From Metopolophium dirhodum (lineage: Eukaryota; Arthropoda; Insecta; Hemiptera; Aphididae): 64,000 nucleotides of DNA. Position numbers and translations under genes: made by a program. The stretch lies in contig NC_083566.1 of assembly GCF_019925205.1 (NCBI RefSeq), positions 4,588,001 to 4,652,000 of the forward strand, in the 5' to 3' direction. A model generated the notes under the pieces. The model did not search any database. It was not told where the DNA came from and was given only the letters and a program-made list of their open reading frames with translations. Shown here in pieces: positions 26,713-39,365 of the stretch. Every line of letters starts with the position of its first letter. Position 1 is the stretch's first letter.

Positions 26713-29700
26713 AAAAACCTTGTTGGTATCTTATTTTGTCGAAAACAACAATGTATTTTGTACTCATCAAATTCCGTGGTGGCTCATCGGCTGTACATAA
26801 TAATATAATATTATATTGTAATGTGCATAATGTATATATTGACACCTGACCCGAAGATTAGGTCGTCGAACCATGGAGACTGTTTGTATTGTCTTATCCC
26901 GTAGATTGTTCGGTTGGCCGGTCAACCGATCGGTTGTGTATAATAATAGTGTGTTAGGTGAAGTCGTCGGTGAACGCGCAATCGGTCGGTTTATATTATT
27001 GATTGTGCACCCAGTTATAGACTAAACGATGGCACTGTGTAATTTCTAAGGTCGTATCCATAGAGTTCTTTGAACATGGTACAGCATTAATAGTTTCAAT
27101 AAGCATTGCTCGGATGTCTATTATAATGGCTGTCACCAGTAATAATAATAAAAAAAAAAAAATCCACTAAGATTAAAAAACTAACGACGTCATTATTTTT
27201 TTTTCAACCGATTATTATATAGATTGGGTGTTATTATTATTTCTGTCTGAATAATAATACATATTATCATAATGTAATATTATAATACTATGCCCGAGTA
27301 TTTTATAATAATAACTATAACACCCAATAGCTAACTACTATTATACACTTCAGTGTTGTACCGTATGTGTCGTAATACCATTGCTGTAGGTTTTCCGGGT
27401 TTTAAGCTAAACAAGCGCGTTCTCTATTCAATAATATATATATATATATAACTCTTTAGCAGTTTACTATTTTAGATATCATATACATTGTTAAACTGTT
27501 TAGTTCGGAGAAAATTGTTTATATCGTTCAATGTTAAATTGAACAAAAAAAATTAAAAATAAAAACAACAAATGGCCACTGTAGCAGTGTACGCACATAA
27601 TATAACTGAAACTATACGGCAGAGGTCATTATTGTGGGTTGAGAAAAATTACAGTATATCGAACGAGTAAAAAATATATACGGCCGAGAGTTACAGTCGT
27701 GGAGGGAAAAAAATAAGTTTCGTTGTTTAGGTGCTCGGCGGTCGTCGGCGATATTTTTTATTGTACGGAATTAGGGTTCATTGGAGACGTAGCTCTGCGC
27801 GCGTACACACCGAAGCGACCTTTATTATCGAATCTATGTAATATGTTTATGGCGTTGTGTCAGTTTTATGATGATACGGAACCGGATGTTTGCATCGTTT
27901 CCGTGGTCATAAATACGCGCGCGTACAGTCTGTTTTATAAAATAAACGTAATCAATGGATTTATTTAATCTAAATCTGAACAACTCGGTCATTGTTGCGA
28001 GTATGAAATATAAATAATAATAATAATAATAATGATAGTAAAAAAGAAACAGAAAACAAAACGGAATTAAAAATACGCACTGCACACGAATCCTGCTGCT
28101 GCATCTTGTCGTACGCCCCCGTCTTTATGCAGCACTGCATCAGGGACGCGTATTTACCATATTAGGAACGATATGCCCAATGGCCTCCGTTATTAGAATG
28201 ACTATAGGAATTTATGATATGAGTGTACAAATGTATATCGTTTTACAAAACTAATGATGTCAACAAATATGTTTAATTTGTTTCAATATTATCGGTATAC
28301 ATATTATTATTTAATACAGACAATATGTTGAGATAAAAATATTATAGTGTTGTAATTTTGTTTGTGAAATGTTTGAATTAGGATGGTTGATCATATCAGG
28401 GTCGTTACGTATATCCTGGATAAAACGGCAAAGGCCTCAAAAAATTTACACCTGACCAGTATTTTAAATCGTAACTACATAATTTGCTTTATATGACTCG
28501 GGTCATGGGTAAAGTGGTCAACAACCGGTGGGGGTATGAAGCGGGGGTACACTATAACGTTGCACAGTAGAGGTCACGTCATAATATAATAGTCTATCTC
28601 GCCTTATGTCTCAAAACACCTAAATCAGGCCATGGACATGTAGCGAATACAATAACGATGATATTTTTTGGAATATTAATATTTTTGACAGAAATAATAT
28701 TAATATGTGATTCTGCCACCGCTGTTATGGTGTTCAGCCGTTATCAACGATCCGATCCCTTAACGACGAGACCACGACGGCGTATAACGGGATTATTGTG
28801 TACACGCGGACTTCACCTCTAGACACCCGGTTAAGACTCCGAGGCTTTGTAAACTGACACCTGCGGGTCCCGTTGTCGGTGGTGGTGGAGGTGGTCGGTG
28901 GTGGTGGTCAGCTCATCGTCTAGGCCGGTCCGAGCGGGGATAAATAATTAGAGACCTGGGCACGGCCCGTAATGGACCCGGCCGGTCTTCTTGGACAGTG
29001 TAATAACGTCTTGTCCAAAAAGGCTTATCTGAATTTAAATGACTCAACCCGCGGTTACAATGGCGTTTTGATTGAATTCCGGGTTGTATGACAACTCCGA
29101 GCATAATAATAATATTATAATATATAATATATTTATGTATATGCCTACGTATATCCCCGCTGGGATTGCAGCGTTTGTGTATGGTGTGGTGTGCCGTGAC
29201 ACGCTAAGTCCGAGTGGCTCAAGACATCAACGTGTTTTCGTTCCGATATATTATGTATATGCACGAAGATACATGGATATATAGGCGCAAATAAATGTAT
29301 ATTGGATAATATAAGTCATGAAAAATGTTTTCTTCGATGAGGCATAAAATTGACGCTAAGCCATTAGAGCACAAAATTAACGACTGCTAGGCTGTTTGGA
29401 CAGATCTCACTTGTTCTCATATTTGGCAAATGGGTATAGATTTGTTGTAGATACCATTTAAGGAGTGCAGTCCCGTGGAGATACCAACTATTTTTTATTT
29501 AAATGAAGTCCACAACCTTTTTTTATCGTAAATTATTAAGCTGATTTTGTATTTATCCTTGTTATTAGGGTCCTTGCAGAGTATATTTAAAAGTTCCGAT
29601 TGTCAGAATTTGAATAAATACATATTGTTCAACGATAATACGGGGAAGTGCCTTGCTTGCCGCTTGGCGAATCATATACTGCAGAATAAATAATATATTT

Positions 29701-29820
29701 TGATAATTATACATTTTATGCAAATTTGTATTTATTGCAAGATTTTTGCAAGTATGCTGACTTAGTAGAGTAGAGTTTAGATGAATTAACACAGATTATA
29801 AGTAGAAAATATTATAAAGG
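26713..29820. other. non-coding region with two GC-rich patches
   Basis: Mostly AT-rich. An open frame at 27,723-27,968 (+), with MFMALCQFYDD inside, has more balanced composition than its neighbours but no recognisable domain and no ATG at its start. A compact GC-rich block at 28,081-28,150 is discussed under findings. A CpG-rich stretch at 28,730-29,000 includes a GGTGGT-rich run (28,878-28,909). No supported gene. Confidence 0.5.
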
Positions 29821-29870
29821 ATAGCCCCCATAAAAAAAAAAAAAACGTAGTCCCATACCTAGTTGTACCC

Positions 29871-29948
29871 ATGTACTTGGACACCGTAGCGGTCGACTAA
29901 AGCCCGTACGTATAACGCTAAAATTGCACGTGTTTATCAATAAACTCG
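29871..29948 (+). repeat. dispersed repeat Y, copy 1
   Basis: TACTTGGACACCGTAGCGGT (from 29,874), CCCGTACGTATAACGC, then CACGTGTTTATCAATA match in order the segment at 30,580-30,650 (TACATGGACACCGTGATAGT, CCGCACGTGTAACTC, CACGTGTTATATCGATA). Both copies are preceded by a purine or A-rich run. Diverged and unclassified. Confidence 0.6.
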
Positions 29949-30160
29949 AAAAAACCTAATTAAAATATTTGATTTTTTTATATAACTTTTTGTTATGTAA
30001 ACGAAAACGAACTGAATTTAACAGAATAAATAAAACATTTTGCGGCCGTAGAACATGACATTTTTAAAACTAGCGTCCATATTCATAATACACGTATTTA
30101 CTATTTTATTTTAAAATTAATAACACGTTGTAATTTTGAACCTACTCGTATTATACAAGT

Positions 30161-30370
30161 CAGTCTAAAAAGTCCAATTAGAACTTTTACCGTATTTTTT
30201 TTTGAGATTTTAGAACTGAATTAAACATCTGAAGTCCAGTTCAGTTGAACATTTCAGGTTACATCAACAATCTATTTAAAATTCATAAAAATTCGAAAAA
30301 ATTAATGCCCTTTTATCAAAATATTAACCACATAGGTTAATGTAAGTAAACATTTTCTGTCTATGTTTTC
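30161..30370 (+). repeat. dispersed repeat X, copy 1
   Basis: About 210 bp matching 32,572-32,758 in the same order. Shared blocks are AATTAGAACTTTT, GATTTTAGAAC, TTTAAAATTCA, AAAATATT.ACCACAT and TCTGTC...TGTCTATGTTTT. The two copies differ by many substitutions and indels, so the duplication or element family is old. Its 3' end abuts repeat R1 copy 2. Confidence 0.65.
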
Positions 30371-30378
30371 ATGGACAC

Positions 30379-30552
30379 GGCAGGTCGCTCGTAACCTGCC
30401 CATACACACTAGTAATAGCGCCCGCTATTTAAAGTAGTCTCCGGATGGCTGAGAGTTTCGTATATTGTCGTACGTCGTTAATTGTGATTAATTAATAAAC
30501 GATGGCGGCGTTACCCAAGTAATTGGTAATAGAAGTTCAGGCAACGTCTTAG
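30379..30552 (+). mobile_element. unclassified repeat family R1, copy 2
   Basis: The direct-strand counterpart of 21,139-21,320. It carries CAGGTCGCTCG, CACTAG, a TATTTAAAG TATA-like segment, TCTCCGGATGGCTGAGAGTT, the conserved ATTAATTAATAAACGATGG block and GGCAACGTC at its end. It sits between repeat X (upstream) and repeat Y copy 2 (downstream), so the 29.8-30.7 kb interval is a mosaic of elements. Confidence 0.6.
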
Positions 30553-30579
30553 ATACCATATAAGGGGGAAAAAAATAAG

Positions 30580-30650
30580 GTACATGGACACCGTGATAGT
30601 CGCCTAGTCCGCACGTGTAACTCTATAAAGCTACACGTGTTATATCGATA
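30580..30650 (+). repeat. dispersed repeat Y, copy 2
   Basis: See the copy at 29,871. Here it directly follows R1 copy 2 and an AAGGGGGAAAAAAA purine run. The core GGACACCGT...GTCG.CTA and the paired ACGTGTAAC / CACGTGTTAT motifs define the match. Confidence 0.6.
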
Positions 30651-30756
30651 CCCAAGGCCAAGGCGTTTGCCAAACAACCGCGATCTATATAAATTGTTGT
30701 AATATGGTTAAACAAAACGTTTTGGCGTGAAATAGTTAATAGTATATTAATATATT

Positions 30757-30792
30757 GTATTATATTATATTATATTATATTATATTATATTA
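30757..30792. repeat. (TATAT)n pentanucleotide array
   Basis: About seven tandem copies of ATATT/TATTA, flanked by simple (TA)n. Confidence 0.9.
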
Positions 30793-32571
30793 ATATATAT
30801 ATATATTATGATCGCCTTTTACACATTTCTAAAACAAAAAATCGTTTCGACGATTGATATATTATAATTGCATTATACAGACGTATTTCTCAAATTGACG
30901 TTAGGTTTTTTTTCCTTCGATTTAAAAGAAAATAATGATCAGTTTTCATTTAATCAATTATATACCAGCAATCGAAATATTGAAAGTAGTCTGCGCTATG
31001 ATAGTATATTAATATATGTAGATCATAAATACCAGCAATCTTCCCGACGATGTTTTAATTATCGACGGCCGTTCTAATTATATTTAAAAAAACGTGATTG
31101 TAACAACTGATAAAAAAATAAAAAATACATTTGTTTTTTTCCCTCTCAAAATGTGCATATTATAATATTATAATATACATCATTGGGATTACCATGATGT
31201 AGTGTCTACGGATGAATCTAGTAATGAAAAATAACAAATTTTAATAAAGCTAAAAATATATTTGGCGAAGTAATTAATTACCGTGCATTAAGAGATATGA
31301 CTTGCGTGGTGGGATGTAGGCCATAAATATTTTTAAATGACCTAACCGCGTAGTTATATATTTTATTTTAAATACTATCTAGTTATTACAAACTATGTGT
31401 TTAATACTACTTAACACCTCAATCTAGTTCTATTGGCTATAACATTTAAATGAGTATTGGTTATTTTATCGATTATAATATAACCACTTTTACTAAGAGC
31501 TCGTTAAAGTGGAAATCAAATAAAAATAACAACGCTAAATTTACTAAAATTATTAATTGAAACGCAAAATTCGAAGTTATCATTTTTTTCAATACGTTTT
31601 TAGGCCAATTAACTCAAACCGGTTTCAGTCGTTTTCTAATTATTTTTTTACTATTTTTAATCAAACTCAACAAACCTATACGATTTAAAATATTAAATAC
31701 GCACATAACATTATAATTTTATATAACTAGAATTATAAGTCATACAGATTTAGTTTATAATTATTCGGTTAGCCCAAAAGTGACGCCGGTGGTCGGCCTC
31801 TCCTTTCAAGTCTTCATGTTAAACCTAATTAGTAATTATATTTTTATTTCAGCTCATTATACATACGTTTTATAGATCATTTAATCCAACTAAAAAATAA
31901 ACTAAAATAAAATAATTTAGTTGGTATTTCGTAGGTAGCTATAATTTATGTATTATTATAATATAATATACCTATATATTAAAGTTATAAATTTAGAGGT
32001 TTTTAAAGAAATGCATCACTTAGTATTACTTATTAAGTAAGTATAAGTATAATATTTATTAATCAAACCTGATGAATTGGTGTTTTAAAAGTTATTTATT
32101 TCGGATTATTCGAATAATAATGAAAATTAAAATGATTAAAAAGTTTCAGCCGTTTATCATTCGTATATAAGCGGTTCGTAGGTACCATAAATTACTAAAA
32201 ATCTGTAGGTATTACAAGGTATTTCCTCCATAATATTTTCGGTTCAAATTAAGTAAATACAACTATTGAAAGAATACAATTTCGTGCATCAACATTTTAA
32301 AATAAAAAATAAAACAAAATTATTATTATCTAATATAAATATTAGATTCGTTTTTGCGTACAAACAAATCGCAACACAATGAATTATTTTTTAGTATAAA
32401 GTACCTATAAAATAATATTCACAATACTCTAATATACCTACGTTATATATTATGTATACAATATACAAAAATATATCCATTTAAAGTGGCGTTATTAGTC
32501 CATGCAGATCTGTGGGATCCTTTGTACTAAAATAAATTACAAATTGTAATTTTTAATTGTATATGCGTACT
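30793..32571. other. AT-rich non-coding region
   Basis: Nothing supported. A 69-codon open frame at 30,868-31,077 (+) shows no domain, and its composition is that of the surrounding DNA. Confidence 0.6.
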
Positions 32572-32758
32572 TAAGTCTTAAAAGTTTAATTAGAACTTTT
32601 TTTCGTATTAAGATTTTAGAACCGAACTATCAACGTCTAAAATTTGGTTCAATACAACATTTTAACTGTTCATTTAAAATTCAATAAAATAAAAAATAAA
32701 TGTTGTTTTCACCAAAATATTTACCACATCATATCTCTGTCTGGCTGTCTATGTTTTA
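32572..32758 (+). repeat. dispersed repeat X, copy 2
   Basis: Direct-orientation partner of 30,161-30,370, about 2.4 kb away. It ends in the same TGTCTATGTTTT motif. The R1 and Y sequences that follow copy 1 are absent here, so X is a unit of its own. Confidence 0.65.
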
Positions 32759-32967
32759 TGTTTCTTAAATATTGGCTCGAACAATTATTATTCATATGCG
32801 TTTGATATTTTGTATCTTTAATATTCTCAAAGACATTTGATGATTAGTATTGCAATTTTTAAGTCTCTAAACTATTATTTTTGTAGTTTCGACTAAATAA
32901 TTAATAAACTTTTCATGATTTCGCAAATTTACACCGTTGTATATCCAATTTTAACAGCCGAGCTTAA

Positions 32968-33257
32968 GAGGACGCCGCACCCGCATGTGTGGTCTCCGTC
33001 TTACAAGTGCGCACATTTTACGCTCAGAAAATCACGTTTAGCTCTATTGGTTTAAAAATTAGAGTAAATTGACCTATTATCAAATTTAGAATTAAAAATA
33101 TTATCTAGGCAATCACATATAGCCGTATAGGGTTTTTATTAAATTATAATTTTAAAGCGAGCTACACGTGTTCTGCTGAGCGTTAAATTTGCTATGTTAC
33201 GCACTTGTAAGACAGCGCTTATCTAGATAACTTGTAACATGTGGGCGCGGAGTCCTC
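32968..33257. mobile_element. 290-bp MITE flanked by TTAA
   Basis: The ends are GAGGACGCCGCACCCGCATG and, inverted, GAGGACTCCGCGCCCACATG, with three differences in the first 21 bases. Both ends are flanked directly by TTAA (32,964-32,967 and 33,258-33,261). A second, perfect inverted pair GTCTTACAAGTGCG lies inside (left from about 32,998; right 33,200-33,213). TTAA duplication suggests piggyBac-type mobilisation, although the termini do not show the usual CCCT-like piggyBac start. No transposase frame. Confidence 0.82.
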
Positions 33258-34500
33258 TTAATTGTTTAAGACAACAGTTCTTAATGACATCTTTAATTAT
33301 TTTCAATGGTTTTTCTCAAATTTATGAAAATCTATTGAGTATTACGAAAAATTACCTTTCTACAATACCAAGCTAAGGCAATTTTCCATCCAAAGACATA
33401 GATACATTTTTTTGGTCATTATATATCTTGATACCAAAAACTCGTGAAACAATTGATTATAGTTTATAAATACTAGTATTTATAATCAATGGTAAAATAG
33501 ACCACTAAGAATCTAAAATAATAATGCTGTAAATTTAATTTAGACGCGTAAAATAGGTATTATTTTATTTTTATTTTTGAGGCATCAAATAAATTATTTA
33601 GGGGTGGATAAGTCCCCGTAACCCCCCTCCCGATCTCTGCCTATAGTTTTTAACTATTATATTGTATTCGATGGGAAAATGCTTTAGATGAACAGAATCT
33701 GGATCTTGTGTTCTCTTGTTGCCTACTGTAATCGCCTTAAAACCGAACTTAAAATGGTATCAGTGAACCGTAACGACATTATACAACAATACAATATATA
33801 CATAACATAAATGTATACTCTTCCTACTTTGCCCGGCCAGATAATATATATATTCTTATGAAATCAAGACATTAAGTCAATTTAAGCTATTTAAATACAT
33901 TTGAAAAGCAAAAAAATATGATGCACCTTTTTATCATTATAATAATACGCATAAAACAATGCGTACTTCAGGACATTAGAAATGTACTGCACATTTTAAT
34001 ACAACTCAATAATCGTGTGACAACTGACCGATTATTCTTAATGTAGACAGTCCACAGTAGACTGAATACGAGTGAATAAGTGTGATATTATACCTATACT
34101 CCTGAAGATATTATTTTTGAGTGTATTTCAAATAATTATGTATCATTCTGTGATTTCTATGTCCACGATTGGTGTACCTACATAATATTTTAAAATAATT
34201 ATTTTTCGTCTAATGTTTAATACGTCAATAATAATATCGTATGACGTATATTATACGGTATGCTCATATTATTGTACTCGCATAAGACCCGAGTTTATTG
34301 TACCCATACCTATTTATAGTTTAATATTATTATTCACACGTGAAGTGGTATTATTGTTTTCCTATATATTATATACGTATCAGTTTCACGTATAACGTGG
34401 GTATATGAAATAATATTAAGCGCGTGTTCAGTGCAAAGTCTTTTGAATTAAATTTGAAATCGTAGGACGTCGAAAACAATCTAGTTACCGTGGCGAGGAA
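33258..34500. other. AT-rich non-coding region
   Basis: Contains a perfect 22-bp palindrome at 33,464-33,485 and a G/C-run transposon-like scrap at 33,600-33,645 (GGATAAGTCCCCGTAACCC). The scrap shares its core with 36,524-36,542. No gene seen. Confidence 0.6.
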
Positions 34501-35780
34501 AAATCTTCAAGAGGGGGGGGGGGATCATGAATCGTTAACGATAAGTCCGTTGGCGTGTGTACATGATCATCGTCATTATTATTATTATTATTACCATTAT
34601 AATAATATTATTATATTATGGTCGCGAAGGAAATCTCCGTTTTTCCGACCTTAACATCAGAATGGTAAAAAAAAAAAGATCGAAATTCCGCGTAGTTATC
34701 AACACGTGACGCGCGCCGCCGCCGACTACGGAATGCGTATTTAAGTATTTTAAACGGCCCGGGAAATTCGAGTGAAACACAACCGAAAAAAAAATAAATA
34801 GGTACAAAAACACGAGAAAAATGTGCGCCACTCAAGGATGTTTCCCAGGTGATGTGCGCTGATAAGGAATTCTAATGTGCGTATCTGCGACCGCCGCCAC
34901 CCGATGGAATGCGTATATATTTTATTATTATTGTGTCCGTCTGCCTATATTATAGCCGGCCACAGACCGTCGCCACTTTTTTTTTTTTCATCTCATTTTC
35001 TATTTTCTATTTTTCTACAATATCATACACTCTGACGGTCGCCGGCGAGACGACTTCGGCTCGCGCGCGCGACGCCTGGCCAAGGTTAATTCCACATTGT
35101 TTACACACACACACACACACACACACGACGACGACGGTCCGGGCGGCCGACGTGGCGGCGCTAAAAACCCGGCAGTTTGCCACTGCCGCCACTGCCAACT
35201 GCCTCTGCCGCCGCCGCCGCCGCCGCCGGGATGAACAATGTGAAGCCCGCGATGCACATTCGTCGCGGTGCACCGATTATTATTATCTCTATTATATATA
35301 TATATATTATATACTCTTCGTTTTACTATTTTTTTTTTTTTTTTTACTGGCGTATATAGATTAAAAAAGACAGGAAAAAAATCTTCGCCACAACAGTCGT
35401 ACAATAATAATAATATAATACCCGATTGTTTCGTATTTAGCCGCGTGAAACCACCGACGCCTGTACGCATAATATTCCTCGCCGATGTCTATAATAATAT
35501 ATACCTATATTATTGTATTCCCGGCCAATTATTATTAGGCGCATCTTATAATATTATATTATGCTATTACGATTTTTTTTTTTTTCAAGCCGACCGCTGC
35601 GACACTTCCTCGTCTGGAATTTTCGTATTAAAATTCTCAGCCACGTGTGTGTGTGTGTGACGCTCAATACGTACAATATACGCACACACATGCACGCGCA
35701 CAAGTACTGTTTTTTTTTTTTTTTTTGGCGCCTAGTATTATAATAATAATAGACGCATGACGTGTACATTTATATGTTTA
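34501..35780. promoter_or_regulatory. CpG-rich, microsatellite-dense region
   Basis: A G12 run at 34,513-34,524 is followed by CpG-rich DNA around 34,690-34,760 and, most strongly, 35,030-35,265. The latter holds (CA)12 at 35,103-35,126 and (CCG)n at 35,206-35,228. Poly-T runs occur at 35,330-35,345, 35,573-35,585 and 35,710-35,726. Many overlapping frames are open on both strands here, but they translate to simple repeats. It may be a promoter or enhancer; no exon is supported. Confidence 0.35.
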
Positions 35781-38700
35781 TAGGTAACTGCAGCCACAGC
35801 GCGTATAGTAATAGCTGTGTATAGGTATGCAAAGTCGAAGAAAAAAAATATTTAAAAAAAAAAACACAATCAGTCGTAATATTATTATTTATTATTTGGA
35901 GAAACACGGAGCACGTCTTAACGATGTGCCCGTGACGCGCGCCTTATTTACTGCCTATATTTTAATGTGATTATCTGCAGCGTCGGGTGCATTATAATTT
36001 ATAATAATATTATAATACGACGTATAGGTATACTGTTTGCGTCGCCGTCTATACGAGCTATGAGAATGTGTGTGTACTGTGTTGTGTTCGTTTCGTGTAC
36101 CTACTCGACTTAGGCGTGGTGGACTGTGAATTCGGCCGGGGAAGACTATATTGTGATCGGCCCTCAAATTTGTTTCGTCCTCAATATATATATTATAATG
36201 ATATGGTGATTTCTAAGACTATAAATGCATGCTTATTTTGAATTTTTACAGATCATGTTGCCACTTTTTGGAATCAATAACTATTACCAAACGAAATAAC
36301 TTATATTTTGCACTTGATAAAAATATAATATCATATAAAATGTAATAAAAATTTGCATACATTTGTATGGTTTTATTTATCTTAATAAATCGCTTTTATT
36401 TTAAAAAAATTCAATATTGTACATGTATAATATGTTGATTGTGAACAGTCATCATAAACGGGAATGCCTCTAATACCTAATACTATTATTCATTTGTACT
36501 ATAATAACATTCGCGGCCCACCCGGATAAGTCCCCATACCCCACCAGCAAAGTCGGCCACTGATACTCGTACATCTGAGTTCCTCAATCAGATCGGCCGC
36601 CGCGCCAAAAAGCAAATTATTATATTTATCCTTCGTATCAACTATAGGTAGGTAGATGATTTAATATATTTTAAACCCAGTTCCTATATTTTATTATATA
36701 CTTATATATTGTTAATATAAATATATCATGTGATTCTGTGTACTGAATTAATATTGAACATAATATTGACCACCGGCATATCAATTATTATAAACATTAT
36801 ATAACAGCATCACATCGAACGCACATTTCGGTTCGAATCTAGCTCAATGTCGTCGAGTGCGCTTGATATCGAGAGAATGAACCCGAACCCTTTAAGAAAT
36901 TATGGAACAGAAACCTCCAAGTAACTTTTATTTTAACTTTTTAAGAATCAATTACGAATAATTTGGAACCAAAATTAAAGATTTTTCAGCATTAATAAAT
37001 CCTCTATTATTTTTGAAAAAAGTTTACACTGTCGATTCTTAGTAAGACAGGTTACTTTCATGACTAATATCAATATACCTAAAGAGATGTAAAGAAATTA
37101 TGATTTTAGAAATGGGTTTGCTATATATACGCCTAATAGTTAAATCTACCATTCATATCATATAAACTGTTGAAGTCTCTACAAAATTGGGAACAATAGT
37201 GAAAACCAGCATTGTAACATAATAATATACTCTAACGAGTCTAATCGAATTAATAAGGTACGGTGCCTATTGCAATACCCGTCCCACACACCCGTGTTTG
37301 TATAATTTATTATTATTTTGAACTAGTGAAATCTGACTCAGAAACACGTAGTAAATGTATGATAATTGGTTAATGTATAAATGTTTATGTATATTATTTT
37401 GAGACAATTTTATTTGTATAAGAAATATTTTGAGTTAAAGTAGTCCCTCCTCATTACAGACTGTATAAGTACACTCAAATCTCATAAAATCCAAAAATGT
37501 CAACTGATAATATTACATTGAATTGTATCTCCTCATTTATTGTGCTTGTGATCGGATCGTCTAATACTCATTTGATACACGACGTTCCATCAATGGATCA
37601 ATCAAATGGATTCAACCAAGTCTCTCATGCCTTTATAATATTAATAAATTATCTAGCTAATTTAATTTAAACTGTTAGATTTATATTATTATTTTATATT
37701 ACCTTAAACATAGTTTTTTGATTATTGTAAAAAAGTTATTTACATTGATAAAGTTGATCGTAAATACAATCTTTAATAAAAAGTTCAAGTTTTTGTTAAC
37801 ACTGGTTTTCTATAGTAGGTAGAGCCGAAGAAATCTACCTAATTATATCAGTCTTCGTTAACTTATAGAGCAGTTCAAATTGTATGCTAAAGAAGCATTT
37901 GATGGCTGTATACAAACAGTTGTATTTAAAAACTGAGTTCAAATTTCAAACAGATGGATTTTATGCCTGTATAAAATATTTCTATTGTAACTTTAGATAC
38001 AAATTGAATTTGCTGTGAGTAAAGTATAAAAATTGGATTAGTTACACCTACCTTAAAACATTCTCAGTTTCACACACTCACATAAAGTATATTATATTAT
38101 GTCGGTTCTTAGATTTTTACCAAATGTTTCACTATTGTGTGAGTAATACAAGTTATTATAGTATGCCACTATATTAAACAAAATATAACTTGTTTAAGTG
38201 AATTTGATTCATTCAACATGTTTCAAACAAATAATGGACGAGACAAAACGAAATATTATATTATGTAATGTATAACGTTATTTATAATACGTTAAACCTG
38301 ACAATAATATAATTTACTGACCTTTGACCGTTTACATAATATTATATTATAATAAGTAATAACTATCACGTTAACTGAAGACACTGAAGACACATCTTCT
38401 CGATTTCGGGTCATCCCATGTATATCGTATCAATGGTTTTCAAAAAAAGGGTAGTGTTTTAAGAACCCTTATTGTAACCCATTGAAAATATTTTAGCCCC
38501 CCAATATGACCTCACAGATGGTCACGATACGCATTATCACGCTTATTAGTCGACGAAAAAAGAATATTGTGACATACTTGAACATAAAATATTACTATGA
38601 GACCATGTAGTATGTACATTGTACACATTATTGGGAAAAAGTAAGAATAGAAGTATTATAATAAAATCTATATTGTTTATCAAATCCTTAAATCGTGGGA

Positions 38701-39365
38701 AATAGTTTGTACATAATCTGTATTGTTAATCTTGCTTATTCAAAATATAAATATTTGTATTAACATTTATATTAATAATATGTGTCGGAAATATACTGGT
38801 TGATTTTTGGGTTAACAATACACATTTGTCATCTAAAAAATGTATTAATGATTTTGAAATTATTTTTTTTTACACAGTTTGAACTTGGACTTCAAACCAA
38901 TATTTTAGGAAAAAAAACTAAATTTGTCTTTCTCTTATCGATATTAAACATTTTTGCTTTTTTAAACGACAAATGACAACATTTTCTAATATACAACTCC
39001 ACAAATCTTAACTCTAAGTACTTAAAATTATTAATTAAATACTCGTTTCTAATAAGTTGATATGTTTATACATCAAAACTCTCAAATAAAATATTCTGTT
39101 TTGAAGTATGAAACTAAAAATGAACGTTGTAACTGGGAATAAATAAAAATTATAGTTTATTTTCAAAAACTTTAAAGTTTTTTGAGAAAATAATCGTTTA
39201 CTGTTTAAAGAATCTTAATGTTATACCACTTATACCTATTATAACCTACAAATTGTTTTTGATTTGTCATTTATTTACTTGGTACGTATCTACTTATGTT
39301 ATTACTAATGTATTACGTACATTGTATTTGTATAAATTTATAATACATTACATATTATTGTAATT
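35781..39365. other. AT-rich non-coding region
   Basis: No supported gene. At 36,524-36,542 there is a GGATAAGTCCCC-type scrap shared with 33.6 kb. Around 38,430-38,512 the string CAATGGTTTTCAAAAAAAG...GAACCC, followed by an AGCCCCCC run, resembles worn hAT ends (CAGTGGTTCTCAA type) but lacks a partner end. Confidence 0.55.

Noticed and set aside
34909..35660. Several overlapping open frames of 60-151 codons on both strands
   Set aside because: They are carried by (CA)n, (CCG)n, poly-T and CpG-rich composition and translate to simple repeats. No splice or domain support.
36826..36842. GGTTCGAATCT resembling a pol III box B
   Set aside because: No box A or tRNA-like fold upstream and no SINE body downstream.
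38428..38512. hAT-like CAATGGTTTTCAA and AGCCCCCC strings
   Set aside because: No opposite terminus or duplication found; too decayed to call as an element.
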